From the NCBI RefSeq assembly GCF_963576545.1, contig NC_083638.1, positions 7,861,022 to 7,925,021 on the forward strand: a stretch of 64,000 nt of DNA, read 5' to 3'. The translations under genes were made by a program, and so were the position numbers. Of the stretch, positions 12,699 through 26,884 are shown piece after piece. This stretch comes from Limanda limanda. Lineage: Eukaryota; Chordata; Actinopteri; Pleuronectiformes; Pleuronectidae. The stretch's first letter is position 1, and every line of letters starts with the position of its first letter. The notes beneath the pieces were generated by a model. The model made no database searches, was not told the DNA's origin, and was given only the letters and a program-made list of their open reading frames with translations.

Positions 12699-12824
12699 CA
12701 GTGCAGGAGTACTCGTCCACTCGGATGAAGCCTGGCAGACAGTCACAGCGATGGCTGCCGGGCAGGTTGACGCACGCCGTGTTGGACTGACAGTAATGCA
12801 TCTGCGTCGCACACTCGTCGATAT
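12699..12824 (-). CDS. nell1: nell1 internal exon: one calcium-binding EGF-like domain
   Basis: One coding exon of a secreted NELL-family glycoprotein (laminin-G-like, coiled coil, VWC, EGF repeats, VWC), which acts extracellularly and in vertebrates is linked to bone formation and Robo-receptor binding. Read on the minus strand, a CTCCTCAG acceptor is followed by 126 bp and a GTACGTGA donor; both junctions are phase 1, as usual for EGF exons. The 42 residues start with DIDEC, the calcium-binding EGF signature, and have six cysteines at exon residues 5, 12, 18, 27, 29 and 41. The stretches MHYC, CVNLPG, RCDC and PGFIRVDEYSCT fit the second NELL1 EGF repeat as I recall it, better than the NELL2 equivalent. 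The trailing G would start the next codon (Glu in NELL1). Oddity: the aromatic of the C-x-[DN]-x4-[FY]-x-C motif is His. NELL family is near certain; NELL1 over NELL2 is likely. Confidence 0.85.
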
Positions 12825-13177
12825 CTGAGGAGCAACAGAGCAGAGACAAGGGTTAGTGACTCCATGACACTTCTCCACAGACACACGGGCGACTGATGGA
12901 CCAGGAGTAGGAGGCTCATTGAACCGACTCAACACTGAAGCTCTAGTCACATCTCAACAGCTGAACGCCATGTTAACGGAGACTTTAAACATTTGTTACT
13001 ATGCACAATAGGAATTAATTTCGATTGATTGATTGATTGATTGAAAATGAACCTAGACCTTCCTCCGAAATTCAATATACTGAGCATTGGGCCACGTCCC
13101 AAACCTCCAAAGCATTTCATGGGAATCAGTTTTGGCGTAATTCTCCTGACAGACAGACAAACAAATGCTACCAGCAG

Positions 13178-13342
13178 ATAGTCTGTATTCATATAGCGCT
13201 TTTCTCTTCTGGATAACTACTACTGCTGTTATACAAACATTCATACAGTGCCTCTCCCGTTCGGGGGTTCAGTATCTCGCCCAAACACTGGGATCGAACT
13301 GCCGATCGCATTAGAGAACGACCGCTCAGCCACAGCTGCCCC
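13178..13342 (-). repeat. tRNA-derived SINE-like element
   Basis: Minus-strand head GGGGCAGCTGTGGCTGAGCG, then a B-box-like AGTTCGATCCC. The tail on the plus strand has TTCATATAGCGCTTTTCTC and GGGTTCAGTATCTCGCCCAA. It belongs to the same family as the element at 7780-8012. Confidence 0.7.
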
Positions 13343-14166
13343 TGCTTATGAGAACACAACCTCATCAGTGGAGGTAATTGGAGCTGTCCATCCAAAAATG
13401 TGTTCCCCAAAAATGTAAATCAATCACACAATCAAACATGCAAAACTTTTTCCGAGACAAATGTAACCCATATTAATATCTCCCCTATTATAAAAGTAAT
13501 AATATAGATAAACTTGAAATATATAAATATGCATTAAAATGTATACTAAATAAACAAATAGTCCACACTAATGTTGCTCTCATTAAATAGTTATAATATA
13601 GATAAATGTGAAATAAATAAATATAAAAATGTATCGTAAGTGTAGAAATAGATAAATAGTCCATTAAACTTTATTTATTATGTTTTTTGTTAAGTGTGTT
13701 TAGTAAAGTGCCGGCTTTGAATTTAAAGTACCTGGTCTCTGGCTTATTATTTATACTTTCAACCCACTCTTGAGAACCCAGAACCTAGAACTAGTCCAGT
13801 ATTTGGTGTTTTAGAGGTAAATGCTTCACAAATCAAGCTTTTTTCAGCATTTCAACAGAAGAGCGTGAAGATGAAGGAGGGAGAAGGACGAAGCTCGATG
13901 AGGACGTTTAAACCGGAGAAGATGGAGGAGAACGGAGCGCGGCACTTTTCACCTGACGTGGATAATGTTCCACTGATATCATGATATATTAAATCCTCTC
14001 GCTCCACACACACCGAGTCCCTCTCTTCCTAATGTAGCTTGAACGACGTCGTACGAGCATTAACACAAAGAGCTGAGGGAGGCGTTAGCGGGGCAGGATG
14101 GCTGCTGATGGGATGGGATCAGAAACACACATGGGAGGTGTTACACAGAAGAGCCTGGATCTATGG

Positions 14167-14172
14167 GTGTGT

Positions 14173-14209
<37 letters not shown>
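14167..14209. repeat. (GT)n microsatellite
   Basis: GT repeat with one TCTG interruption. Confidence 0.95.
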
Positions 14210-14212
<3 letters not shown>

Positions 14213-14938
14213 CATATATATGTGGATGGGACCAGCAGAGAGCCGGCTCCCTGAGGCGAACAGGCCTTTCCACCACATGAGGGACCGGGTCTGCTGCACT
14301 TAACGGACTGAGAGGATGAGCGGAGCATTTCTATATCCTCTCCTTGGATAAATACATTCCAGCTTTGAGGTTCTCAGCTCTCACACTCTCTCCCCCTTTA
14401 CAGCAGAATGAATTTGTATGAAGTGTGTAATTGACTTACATGCAACACCCAGAGGTTTTATCTTTTTTTCTTTTTTTCTCCTCTGCAAATTTCATCCTCG
14501 GTGAGTGTACAGTAGGAGCGTTGAAATGCACAATCAAAGGGAGATGGATGGTGTGTTCAGGCGCACAAAGGCTCGCCGGCCTTCAGCAGAACAGAGGCAT
14601 TGATCTGCTACATGAAAAAAACACAAGGAACTTAACGCAGCGCTTCAAGGCTGGAAACGGAATCTAATATTCATCTGGTCCCGAGGCAGCACTGCAACCT
14701 GAGAGCTGCTCATGTGATTATTAAGAAAAATAAAAAATGAAACGGGAGCGGTGCATTGTTGGAAGAGCGGGAAGAGCCGGTCTGTGATGTCGGCGACGCC
14801 TCAATAATTCAAAGTCGAGAGAACTCAACCGCTTTTGTCAGCTGGCGTTTACAGCATCTGCTGTCAAGGCTGCAGGCGTGACGAGCTGCGTTGAGATCTC
14901 TGTCGGTCACAAGGTCTTGCGCCGCCTGTAAATGTGCA

Positions 14939-14939
<1 letters not shown>

Positions 14940-14996
<57 letters not shown>

Positions 14997-14999
14997 TGT
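14940..14999. repeat. (GT)n microsatellite
   Basis: About 27 uninterrupted GT units plus a TTTGTGTG tail. Confidence 0.95.
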
Positions 15000-15311
15000 G
15001 TTCGCCCTCTGCAGCCTCCTCTGGGACGCTCGGAGCAGGTGAGGTCTGCTGACAGAACTGGAACTGTCATTTTGCACAGGAGGGAATTCATTTTTCTGGA
15101 TTTGTGTGCATCTCTTCCTCCTTTCTACCCTCCTTCCATCCCTCCTTCCCTCCTTCCATCACTCCCTTCCAACCTGCCCCCCCGATCCCCGCCACTCCCC
15201 TCCGAGTTCACTCTCTTCGTGTCTCTGTTGCTTTATTCATGCTGTGATGTAGGTCAGGGCTGCTGGTGGTGGGTAGGTGGGGATCAGCTAAAAATAAGGC
15301 CTGATAGGACT

Positions 15312-15313
<2 letters not shown>

Positions 15314-15376
<63 letters not shown>

Positions 15377-15390
15377 TGCGTGTGTGTTTG
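15314..15390. repeat. (GT)n microsatellite
   Basis: About 30 GT units with an interrupted 3' end (TTTGTGCGTGTG). Confidence 0.95.
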
Positions 15391-15503
15391 CCCTGGTTCA
15401 TCCCTTTGTGTGTATTTGTGTGTTTAGGAGAGAGAGACTGTGCATTCGGATGTTTTGGATGCTGTGAGGCAGAAGGAGAGAAGAGTCTTCATATTATTTT
15501 TAT

Positions 15504-15521
15504 GTGTGCGTGTGTGTGTGT

Positions 15522-15581
<60 letters not shown>

Positions 15582-15597
15582 ATGTGTGTGTGTGTAG

Positions 15598-15628
<31 letters not shown>

Positions 15629-15644
15629 AGTGCGTGTGAGTGCA
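15504..15644. repeat. (GT)n microsatellite, interrupted
   Basis: Long GT tract with GC, AC and AGGTGC interruptions. Together with the tracts at 14940 and 15314, three lie within 0.7 kb. Confidence 0.95.
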
Positions 15645-16156
15645 CGTGTACCTATATCTGCATCATGTTCTATATTGAGCAGAGATTTAGGGAAATAGCT
15701 TCTTCAACAAACGCCTCTTTTCTAGACTCTAGTCAACACAGATATTGCGTTTGTGTGTGTCGCCCTTGTTGTATTTATTTTTCTCTGCATTATAAACTTG
15801 TGTTAACGTAATGTACTGTTTATATTGGATGTACAGTATGTGACCATATTGCCTCGGTCTGTCGCATGCCGGCTTTTTAAAATGTCCATATCAATCCTCA
15901 CAGGAGCAAGTGCACTTTTAAGTTAAGATCATGGACAAAAGTTTTGTTTCTTGCATATGCATAAAAACGGATTGAGCAGAAAGTATTATTTCAAGCCGAA
16001 TACTTGAAATGTCATAACAAATGCCTGTGGTTGTTTTAGATGAACTATCCACAGCACAGTGTATTTTCCACAACATTAGGTTAAACAGCGGTCGGTCTAT
16101 CCCGAGCCGAGCAGGATTCCCAAAACACTTTCCAATATACAGAAAAATCAGTACTG

Positions 16157-16158
<2 letters not shown>

Positions 16159-16192
<34 letters not shown>

Positions 16193-16200
16193 TATTTATA
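16159..16200. repeat. (TA)n microsatellite
   Basis: AT dinucleotide tract degenerating into AAATATATTTATA. Confidence 0.9.
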
Positions 16201-16603
16201 TGAATGTCCAGAGGCACACTGTGAAAACAACTGCAGATGATATTGATATGAATTCAGTCGTACAGGAACAAGCTGTGACTCCCACTGCTCCTCCCTGAAA
16301 ATGACTCGTAGCAACAACAGCCACTAACTCCGTCTGACGCTAATGTACGAGCACGAATCACTAATTCATGTGCACAACACAAAAACTGCTTCTTCTTTCC
16401 AAACATCATCACCCTCCGGACGCACAACTCGTCTCCTTCACACGCACACAAACACGTGTTCACTACAATCTGCACCCCCCCCTACATACACACTTCTCTG
16501 ACCTCTCTCTCACTCTCATTCTATTTTTATAGACACAAAAGTTAATCTCACCCAGCGATCACACACCAGGAGAATAATTGAGGTGGAGCGTTACTTTTAG
16601 CAC

Positions 16604-16659
16604 CTCACACACACACGCACAAACACACACACACTCACAAACACACACACACATACACA

Positions 16660-16702
<43 letters not shown>
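16604..16702. repeat. (CA)n microsatellite, interrupted
   Basis: CA repeat with GCACAA, CTCACAA and ATACAC interruptions and a perfect 3' half. Confidence 0.95.
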
Positions 16703-16706
<4 letters not shown>

Positions 16707-18441
16707 AGAGAATTCCGATATTTTAGTAGTTTTCTCTAAAGCACTTGTACAAAGCTGCTTTTAATTCTTGAGTCTGATTCGTTTTTACTTTACTCTATTC
16801 ATATTTGGTTTATTTATTTTATGGTGGTTATGAGGATTAAATGTTTTATTCATTTGATCTATATTGAAAGAGACAGAAGCTCAAACCAAGTGTTTCAGAC
16901 AGAGGCTGAGAAGAGGAGCTGCAGCGATGGACAGTTTGAGGAAAGTGAGGTCTTTTCTGAACTTTAGAGCATTTAAATATTCTTCAAGTAATAACACATA
17001 TTCACATTATGAACCTGAATATGAGCAGAACATGTCTCCTTTAAATGAATAATCCAAACTTGGCTAATTACAAACAAAAGTCGGACTTCTGGGTGCTGAG
17101 TGTGCAAGATGCGGCTAAACCAGAATGATTTAGTTTCTGAGAAGCTTTCAATACAGAAACGGATGATACAGATGTTACAGTTGTGTACAGGAGCTCTGAT
17201 TGAGTAAAGGGAAATATTGTTACAAGCGATATAACTAGTTACTTTAGCTATTGAGGAGCAGTTAACAATTAACTCAAGTCTTAGTCTGCTAGTTGTTGTC
17301 CCGGCTGACGTGTCCTTGATAAAGATGCTGAAGCTCCTCTGCCTCCATCTTCATGAAAATTCAAACAAACACAGTTCATTGAGTTTCGCTGCCTCATCAT
17401 CTGATCTCACTTTAATCCAGGAGTCTCCATCCCGACAGGAAACATGACAGCAAAACCCAAACTCTTTGATTTAGTTATTCCTGTTTTTGTGATCATCAGC
17501 CTGAACTTCAGGACTTCAGCAGATCACCTTCCTGTTCTGCTTTGGTGGATCAGAAAATCAGAGTTTGTTCGTTTGATGCGAAACAAACAGATTTTGTTCT
17601 TTGAATCCAGAGACACGTTTCTTGTCTGTGCACGAGGCGACTGGCAGCGTGATGCAGAACCGAGCGTGGTTAAATGAAGATGAAATAAAAAACTTTCTCC
17701 TCATCACTTATTATCTCTGTGTGGACTTTGTTTTTAACACAGTCGAAGAGAGAACATCAGAAAAGCGGCCTCCTCTGAAGGAGGTAATTAATCTCAGCCA
17801 GCAATTACACACCATCATAATTGAGTTTCACGGCGTAGATTTGCACAACTTGTAAAGTTAAGAGAGGAAGCGTGGATTTCACCCCCACTACGCACCAATC
17901 CTCAAGTTCAACTACTGACATGAACTTGCAAAGAGCTGTGATGTTATCCTGTAATTTGAACTGAGGGCCGAGGGATTTTCATGATGGGTATTTGATCTCC
18001 GTGATGAAGACATGCACCGTGCTGCAGAACTCATCAAATACACAAAACTACGCCTCTCGGAAACAGAGGAGCCAGAAGAGAAGGAGAACTTGCTATTGTG
18101 TTTAATTAGAGCAGCAGCACCATCTCTGTCCTTCTGGAAGACACAGACGGAGCAGGTGGAGCAGATTAGAGCCGGCTGAGGAACATGTCGCCTGCATCGC
18201 CGAGGAGAGAAGAGCTCGTGGGTCGGAGGGACTGAGCGATGGCAAGGGTCGCTGTCAGGAGGAAGAAGAGGAGGTGAGTGGGAGGCGGTTTAATCTACCC
18301 GTCACTCTGAGGCTGCGGCGAGAATTTGCCATTCACCGAGCCGCAGACTGGCAGAGTCTCAGACAGACACTGAAGAAAGAAAGTGTGGCAGAGTCCTTCT
18401 GTCAGACAGAGCGGAACAGTTTACCTCCATGACAGATGCTC

Positions 18442-18490
18442 TGCGTGTGTGTGTGTGCGTGTGTGTGTGTGTGTGTCTGTGTGTGTGTGC
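18442..18490. repeat. (GT)n microsatellite
   Basis: GT repeat with GC and CT interruptions. Confidence 0.93.
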
Positions 18491-18759
18491 AGGATGTACA
18501 CACGGGTGTACTTACTTCGAAGCGTTGGAGTACACCTGGGTGCCCACCACTCTAAATATAACAGCCATCTATCAGGCAGCAGGAGGAGGCACAGTGTGAG
18601 TTTTCTTATGGTTCCACGGAATACTGCACAGCTGAGGTCTTATTAAAATCCTATAAGAAATCAGAATCCGCTTCATGGGGATAATGAGGTGTAAATCAGC
18701 GAGGAAACGCACAAAGCACAACTGACGCAGGCGCTGACGCTTTGCACAGCAAACAAATA

Positions 18760-18858
18760 GAGCTGTGGCTCGGGGGGGAGAGCGGGCTGGACACTAACCA
18801 GAAGGTGGGCGGGTCAATCCCTTTCCCCTTCCAGTCCACGTGTCCTTCAGCAAGACGA
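18760..18858 (+). repeat. tRNA-derived SINE-like element, truncated
   Basis: Plus-strand head GAGCTGTGGCTCGG, then ACTAACCAGAAGGTGGGCGG, a weakened B box GGGTCAATCCC and CACGTGTCCTTCAGCAAGAC. It matches the head of the elements at 7780 and 13178, but the tail is missing. Confidence 0.6.
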
Positions 18859-19732
18859 TTCATGTCTCATCATTCAAGTTTCAAAGGAATCTGTGCAGTT
18901 GTTTTTGCATAATCTTGCAGATAAACACACAATCCAACCATTAAACAAACGGACAGGGACGAAAACGTAACCTCCTATGCAGAGGTCATACAAATAGCTG
19001 AATATAATAAATCTGCTATATGAAATATGTGCAAAAGGAAATTAAGAGCTACGCAGTTTGTGCAAAACCAAAAGTGCGTCATTCAGGAGAGAAAAGTCTC
19101 TTCTCTGAAAGCTCTTTCGTCTGTTTCATTTTAAAATATGTTCAAATACGTCACAATGTGAAATACAATATTGACAGATGCCAGTTTGTCTGAATTTAAA
19201 GCTGAATGCAAAACAAACACATGGTTGTATAAATGTTTTTACAGCGAGAAGTTTGAGTGGAAGTCGTCTGATGGACAAGGAGTGAAAAACACCTTCAAGC
19301 TTCTGCAAGTGCGGCCGACCTTGATTCAACTTTTCTTGGCTCACCGTGACCTGGACCAGTGCGAATCTCCACAGACACAATAAATACACCTTTTATTGGA
19401 CAGTTTAACAACGGCTCTGCCTCTGAGGAACCTTGAGGTTCTCGTATGTGCAGATTTATCACCGCGTTCCATTGAAAATAAATATATATAAACAGAAATG
19501 TAGAAAGTAAGGTCGACATTCGATTTTCAGTTCATGGTACTTTTTATATATATAAATATATATATATATATTACAGATTGGATTAAAGTTTCTATCTTTA
19601 ACGACGGTTACTGTTAATTTGACTTTTTGAAAAAGTCTCCTTGAGCGGGAGTCCAGCTGCTTCATCATTGTGTGAATGTGGGTGAGTCCATAATTAAGAC
19701 ATGTGGGAGAGTTTAGACGACTAGAACAGTGA

Positions 19733-19734
<2 letters not shown>
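18859..19734. other. Intronic sequence, no gene recognised
   Basis: AT-rich intron with a short TA tract. Overlapping frames on both strands near 19130-19390 show no domain. Confidence 0.5.
19541..19572. repeat. (TA)n microsatellite
   Basis: TA dinucleotide tract interrupted by one AA. Confidence 0.88.
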
Positions 19735-20475
<741 letters not shown>

Positions 20476-20540
20476 CAAGATTTGGTTTGATCGTACTGCA
20501 CCTGAAGTTGGTGATGCTGGTATAGTAATAAAGATATGAT

Positions 20541-20554
20541 GTAACCATGGCAAC
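20541..20554. promoter_or_regulatory. RFX X-box-like motif GTAACCATGGCAAC
   Basis: Matches the palindromic RFX X-box pattern (GTNRCC-N-RGYAAC) just after the GATA array. Motif match only; the surrounding sequence may belong to a dispersed repeat. Confidence 0.35.
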
Positions 20555-21299
20555 AAAATTAAGTCCATCATTTTCTCCATTCAAACAGATTCACAACCTT
20601 TAGACAGCTCAACAGCATCAGACACGCGCCCAGTTTCCAAGCCAATCAAAGTAGATTTACTGCGCTCCCTGACTTACAATGTGAAACCAGATCGAAGGTC
20701 AAATTGTATCAAGGACCTGATTTGAACCTTTATTCAGACAAACACTTTACAGAAGTATCTGCAGCCTCTGAACAAACACACACATGAATCCCAGGCTGGG
20801 ACGCACACGCCCGGAGAGGAGAAGTGGATCCGGCGACAGGCTGATAATCAGCACACGGTGCAGATGCTGTTGTGTGTTGAGAGAAAGCTGAGTGATGAAC
20901 ACAGATGCTAACAGAGGAAAACAGTGACAGCAAAAAACAACAACCTGATTAAATTAACTGTCACAGCAGGTTCACGCTGAGAGTTTGACACAAGACGACA
21001 AAAAAAGCAAGTACACAACTGTTCTCTGTGAGAAAAAGACTCTGAGGCAGAAGTCAGTCAGAACATCCTGACCTGCTGACGTGTGTCTGTCCACCACGTC
21101 CAATGGGTTGTTTTGTCTTTTGCCCAAAGTCACAACCAGCATTACTATTCTGTGTCAGTCCCACTCACACACACAATCACACACACACACAAAATCACAC
21201 TCACACACGCACACCCTTGATTGTCCCTGAGCTGAGTTTTGTTGGGAGGGCGACAGCAGCAGATGGTTGAATTTAGCTCTCATTGTCTCAGATTACTGC

Positions 21300-21303
21300 A
21301 ACA

Positions 21304-21339
<36 letters not shown>

Positions 21340-21366
21340 CACAGAGATGCAAATGCACACACACAC
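21300..21366. repeat. (CA)n microsatellite
   Basis: Perfect CA tract at 21307-21337, then a second short CA run after GCACAGAGATGCAAATG. Confidence 0.93.
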
Positions 21367-21473
21367 ACTGATACATATGCACTAATCTAAATTTGTCAGG
21401 TAGGTCATCTGCAAGTTGATCTGCAAATTGAGATAAGAACTTGATTAAGAAATGACTCCAGCGTTAGTGAACA

Positions 21474-21486
21474 GTTGCTAGGCAAC
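21474..21486. promoter_or_regulatory. RFX X-box-like motif GTTGCTAGGCAAC
   Basis: Perfect two-half-site X-box in non-repetitive, moderately GC-rich sequence (about 21420-21560) that could be a conserved element. Motif match only. Confidence 0.38.
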
Positions 21487-22064
21487 GCCGAAGCCTGGCG
21501 GTTAACGACCTGCGTGACCTAATTGACATCCCATCAGTCACCATTCATCTCGGAGCCGACAGGACAAGAGACAAAAGGCGAGAAGATGACGAAGCAGCAC
21601 TGCACTTTCTGTGTCTCCACCAGTGACAGGCACGAGTCATGTGACTGGCAAACTGTTATTGGGTTATTAATATTCTACGATGAAGTGTGGGAACACTAAA
21701 TTAGCGTCGTTGTTATTCTCATCCGGAGGCAGCTGCTACCTGTGCTGACAAAACGCTGTGTGTGTGTATAAGTGAATGTGTGTATCTCACAGTCTCACGT
21801 TACTTCTCATTTCTATTTGCAGGTGGTGCTGGTTGGTTTCTGGAGATTAGTCATGAGATGAGTTGATGTTATTCATGAAGTCGCTAGATGAGCACATGTG
21901 GGAGGAGAGAAGGTGAAACGAAGGAAACTTCATGGATCAGAGGTTTGAAATCCTGAGTGTAGGTGACAGTGTTCGGAGAATCGATATAAACAAGATACAT
22001 CTCAGCAATTTGTGGACATACAATATGTTGATACCTGTGATAAATTGGCTTTGTAGCATGACAC

Positions 22065-22160
22065 TAATTCCAACCACCCACTGGGGTTTATGACCTATAC
22101 TGCAGCCAGCCACCAGGGGGCAATCATGTCGATTTGGCCTCACTTTGGGATGAATTAAAA
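22065..22160 (+). repeat. Dispersed teleost repeat family B, fragment
   Basis: GGGTTTATGACCTATACTGC, AGCCAGCCACCAGGGGGCAA and GGCCTCACTTTGGGAT match the block order of the copy at 46650-46810. Confidence 0.55.
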
Positions 22161-22965
22161 CCAATTCGTTGCACGTAGAAACTGAGATGATATTTGTGGT
22201 ACATGAGAGAAAGTAGTGATTCACGTGATGTTTGAACTACAGCAGAGATGTAGAGATGAAAAACAGGAGACTGACCCTGTTGCTCCGGTTTGAACACATT
22301 TTAAAATCAAACACTGAGAAACCAACGAGCTGCAAAGCCAAGCTGCTGTCAGACCTGCACTGAACTCCAGAGATCCCAGTTGGAGCTTCTGGAGTTTCTC
22401 TGCCTCGCCCCCTGAAGTCTGCAGAGAGAAGAGGACAGGACCACACAGCAGGAGGTCCTCTGATGACGCAGCAGAATCAATATGTCACTTCCTGTCTCTC
22501 CCTGCTGCTGTTGCTGCTGCACCTCTCGCCTGAATCCTGCAGAGAATCTGTGTCTGTGGTGAACGAGTCCGAGCGGAGAAGCTCCCGCTGCTTTGTGCAC
22601 GGGTGAAAGACAAACTGCAGAAACAAGTCTGGACCCAAATCTCCAGAGATCCTCGAGCAGGACACGAATCAAAACGCTTTAGGAGGCTCAGTTTCCAGTT
22701 CAATTTGTTAGTGACCCACTCCAGGTCAACAAGCTCAGTATGTTCTGAGTAAATCTAAAAGATATTATACATTTATAATACATAGGGTCATTTTTCCTTC
22801 TCTTTAGGAACTCATACATTTTTAAAGGAGTTTGTAAATATGTTTCCATGCCCCACTGTGGCTTTGTCCCATTTTCCTGAAAGGTAGATGTGCCGGTACG
22901 AGTCCCAGCGGGAGAACGAGCAAAGTGACGGCAGAGTCGCTGAGGAGAAACGAAGCAGCATTCTC

Positions 22966-23081
<116 letters not shown>

Positions 23082-24353
23082 ATTGTTCACTGCTGGGAAG
23101 GCAGAGGCAGCAGATGGCCCTGCTATCGCTCTCATTGTCTCATGATGTGGCGACAGAGAGCGAGGCGTGCCCTGTTCGGGGGGTTCGGCCCCCCCGGCCC
23201 TCAGTGTCGCAGTCCAACCTCTTGGTCATAATTAAGGCCGGCCCCCGGTGGTTCCACTTGACAGCAGAGAGCAGCTGGAGGCCACGGGAAGAGGAGGAGA
23301 GGCCGACTCCTCCAGATGAGGAGCAGCTGAGCAGGAGACACACACTCGTGTCCTCTTGACACAAGTGTCTTTGTCGATAGCTTCGGAAAAACTACAGTTC
23401 AACCTGCTGGTTCTAAAACACAAACAGAGGAGTAGAGGGATCTGGGAAACCTGAGCTGAGTGTTTAAATTGTGTTTACAAGCCACAAATGTCCTGTATTC
23501 ATGCATCTATAAAATGTGAACAGCCCACTTCACGCTGTTCAAATATCTTAATTCCATTAAGTGTAGATTATTGGTTTGCTTGTAAACATAGCTGCTGCTT
23601 TCATTATGCAATTACTTGAGTCTCTAATCCAGGACGAGTGCGCCTCTGAAGCAAATATCTGTGTCTTTAAAGTATTGACTGGTTTATTTGAGCCTCAGCA
23701 GGTTTTTATTGGGCTCGAGACTTTGATTCTCCTGTAAACTTGTCCGATCTCGTTTTTTGGCTGTTGAAGCTGTTTGGCAAACGCGTTCCTAGCCAGTGTT
23801 CATTTGTTTAATATAGATTTTGTCGAAGTAAGTTGGTTTTGAAAGTGAAAAAACAAGTTTTCTTGCTGCTAAAATGTGAAAATGCAAGTTTTAAAACGTG
23901 AAAAACAGCATGAAACAGGCATTTGTGGATGCAAGTTTATTTGACCTTCAAATTTACTGTAATTTTGATTAACAGTAACCGTCTATGTCAACATTTAATA
24001 TTATTAATATGCATTGACTGCATTCATATTGTACTTCTCTAGTTTTAACAACCTTGAACCCTGATCACTACGGGACCGACTCTTTGGACGTGAAAACACG
24101 TCGTTCGTCTTTATGTGCAGGACATGTTCCTTTACCACATGAAAGGATTAAACTGGATTTTTTTTTAGTGTGGTTTAATCTGGCATTATGGTGAATAATG
24201 CAAAAACATGATTTGTGTCATAATTCATCATGTGGAGTTCGCCTGCAATTTCTAATCCTAACTTAATCCTAAATATGGTTTAGTCCCAATTCCTGAAACT
24301 CTTCCTTTGGGAAAAAGTGATGACAAACCAAACTGAGCTGCTCACTCTCACTC

Positions 24354-24479
<126 letters not shown>

Positions 24480-24651
24480 ATCAACTTTCTCCGACCTCAG
24501 CCGTCCTCAGAGACACTTAATGTCCCACCGTTCTAAAGCGATTCCCAAATAAAAAAAATGCTCCACCACCAAACCCCCGACTTGAGTTGAGGTTCAGGAT
24601 CAGAATTGACAACTGGAACCGACAGAGCAGCTCCCGTCCTCACGGCACCAG

Positions 24652-24668
24652 ACACACACACACACACA

Positions 24669-24731
<63 letters not shown>
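24652..24731. repeat. (CA)n microsatellite
   Basis: CA tract with one GA interruption near its start, only 170 bp from the previous CA tract. Confidence 0.96.
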
Positions 24732-24735
<4 letters not shown>

Positions 24736-25534
24736 TCCTGTGTTTCTACATCGCGGCTCTTCTTTTAAGACACGACGTTGACAAGTAACTTTAGTGATAC
24801 ATCAGCCACGCAGGAGGCGCCACATCTGCTTCTGACAACTTCCTCTCGCTCGTCAGCTGCTCCGCCAGCTGCAGCTCCTCCACCCCCCCCCCCTTCTTCC
24901 CCGAACTGCCGAGCGAGCGATGCATCACAATCAGTCCCGATAAGTCCGTGCGTCTGAATCCGCCCGCTGACCCCCGGCCCACGAACCACTTGTTGTCTGA
25001 TGGATGCAGACAGTTGCATCAAAGCGCTCGGTCCATCACGGCCGCTCGTTATTTCAGACGGATTTATCTCCGTCTGCAGCTTGTTGATTCCACAGCGTTA
25101 CCTCTCCGTCACATCACACGTACTGTACCACAGCGGTTTACTGGCTTCTACGATTTCCCTGTGGTACCGTATAATAACAAACAGAAATATATCAAGACCC
25201 ATTTGATATGAGAGGCACCTTAATAAATTTTTATCTCATAAAATCTGGGTTTTTTGAGTTAGCAAATGTTTTTATTCTGTGTCCTTGCTGCAAGTGAAAA
25301 TCGAGGATGCAGCCCTGACTCTGATTATGCTCACCGGCGTCACCGGAGCGATATAAGTACGACCATGTCCGGGGTCCGGCCTCAGGGCCAGTTTAACCAG
25401 CAACCACTCACTCTAGGGTAAAGATCATGGTTTGGTTAAGTATTAAATTAGGGTGGTTCACTACATCGAGGCCGAAGAGAAGCCACAAACTCAACCAAGC
25501 TGCAGCGAACTTGTGGAAACCAGGTTTGTTTGCT

Positions 25535-25980
25535 CCTCAATGGGATTCTGCAAAAACTACAAAGTGGATTTCACAAAACTTGGTAGAAGGATGTGGGACA
25601 TGGGACAGGAAAACTATTATAGCCCATTAACCCCCACAGTTTGGAGGTGTGAGCCATGATGGTTGAGTGCACACTGCAGCACACGCATGAATTTTCCGAC
25701 AAGCTGACAAGAGAAGAGACCAAAGAACCATGTCGATTGACACAGTAGAGATTTCACACAGACGTGACGGGTTTGTTCTATTGGTTGTGACATCAGCGAT
25801 GAAAAAGTGACACAATAGAAGTTGTGACGTCGGTCCTGCAGCCTTCAGCCTCTTCAGCTTTTGAAACTCACTCAGATATTCACTCCTCTTTCTTGTTTAA
25901 ATGCCGTTTTTGCCATTTTCACCAATTTCTCAGAGAATAATTCATGAATCTTGATGGAGAAAAGAAAAACAGGCATCGTT
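25535..25980 (+). repeat. Dispersed teleost repeat family A, copy (interrupted)
   Basis: The 5' part includes CACAAAACTTGGTAGAAGGA and a GGGACATGGGACAGGA block. After about 200 bp of unrelated sequence, the downstream block CACCAATTTCTCAGAGAATA with TCATGAATCTTGATGGA follows at about 25920-25975. The copy is diverged or interrupted. Confidence 0.55.
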
Positions 25981-26884
25981 TTGGTCACTGAGTTAATAAC
26001 GGTCCTTAGTTTGTCACTGGTACTTCAGTCTTTCTCTTCAAATGTATTTATTCAAGGGATGATTGCTATAATCGTGCTTCCTGTTAAATCACACAGCTCT
26101 GGGTTCTTCCAGTGATTTCCATTCAGTCAGTATTTCATTAAACTCAACTTGCTGAAGCAGGTAATCAGTCAAAGTAAAAACTCTTTGCTGAATGGAAGCA
26201 GGCAGGACTTTGACTTTGTGCAGATCCTGATTATTCTCACAGAACAGAGAGGTGGTGCTCTCTCAGACCCAGAGTCGCACATTACACAGGTTTTGCTTCA
26301 ACTACATTGGACTTGACTCCCAAATACACTGATCTCTGGTGCGTGGGTCCAGTGAAATTCGTATATTGATAAAAGACAGAAGTAATGGCAGCTACATTGT
26401 TTTGTAGAGGACACCAGCGGGTAAGGGACATTTTGTTCAAAGCCAAAGTCCCAGAGCTATGAAACTATTTCAGATCCGACTGCGACTTCAAATCTTGAAA
26501 GTGGCAGAAAAGAGAATATTCTATTGTCAGATCTATAGCGCATGTAGTTAGCTGCTCCTACTTCTCCGCACTACCTCCATCAAACTATTCACTTCGGTGA
26601 AACCCAGGACAGAAGATTCTCAGACATGACAGAAGAAGGAGAAGAAGAAGATGTCTCAGAAACAGACATACGACATGTCTTCCTACAGTGTTTTGTGAAA
26701 TCTGTGCTTTTCTGCAGGAACACCTCAGCTGTCGGACGCTCCTTGAACACACCACAGACAAGAGTTAAAACAAAATAAAGATGTCTGCTTCTCTTATTCA
26801 ACTCAAATGTCCATTTTTCATCAGCTCAGCCACAGAGGTTCTGTTTTCAACCCTGTCCATTTTGATTTGTTTTATTAATATTGC

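Larger units (their letters stand above)
13343..18759. other. Microsatellite-rich intron, no gene recognised
   Basis: Dominated by GT/CA and TA tracts between 14.1 and 18.5 kb. All longer open frames here read CVCV or THTH and are artefacts of those tracts. Confidence 0.55.
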
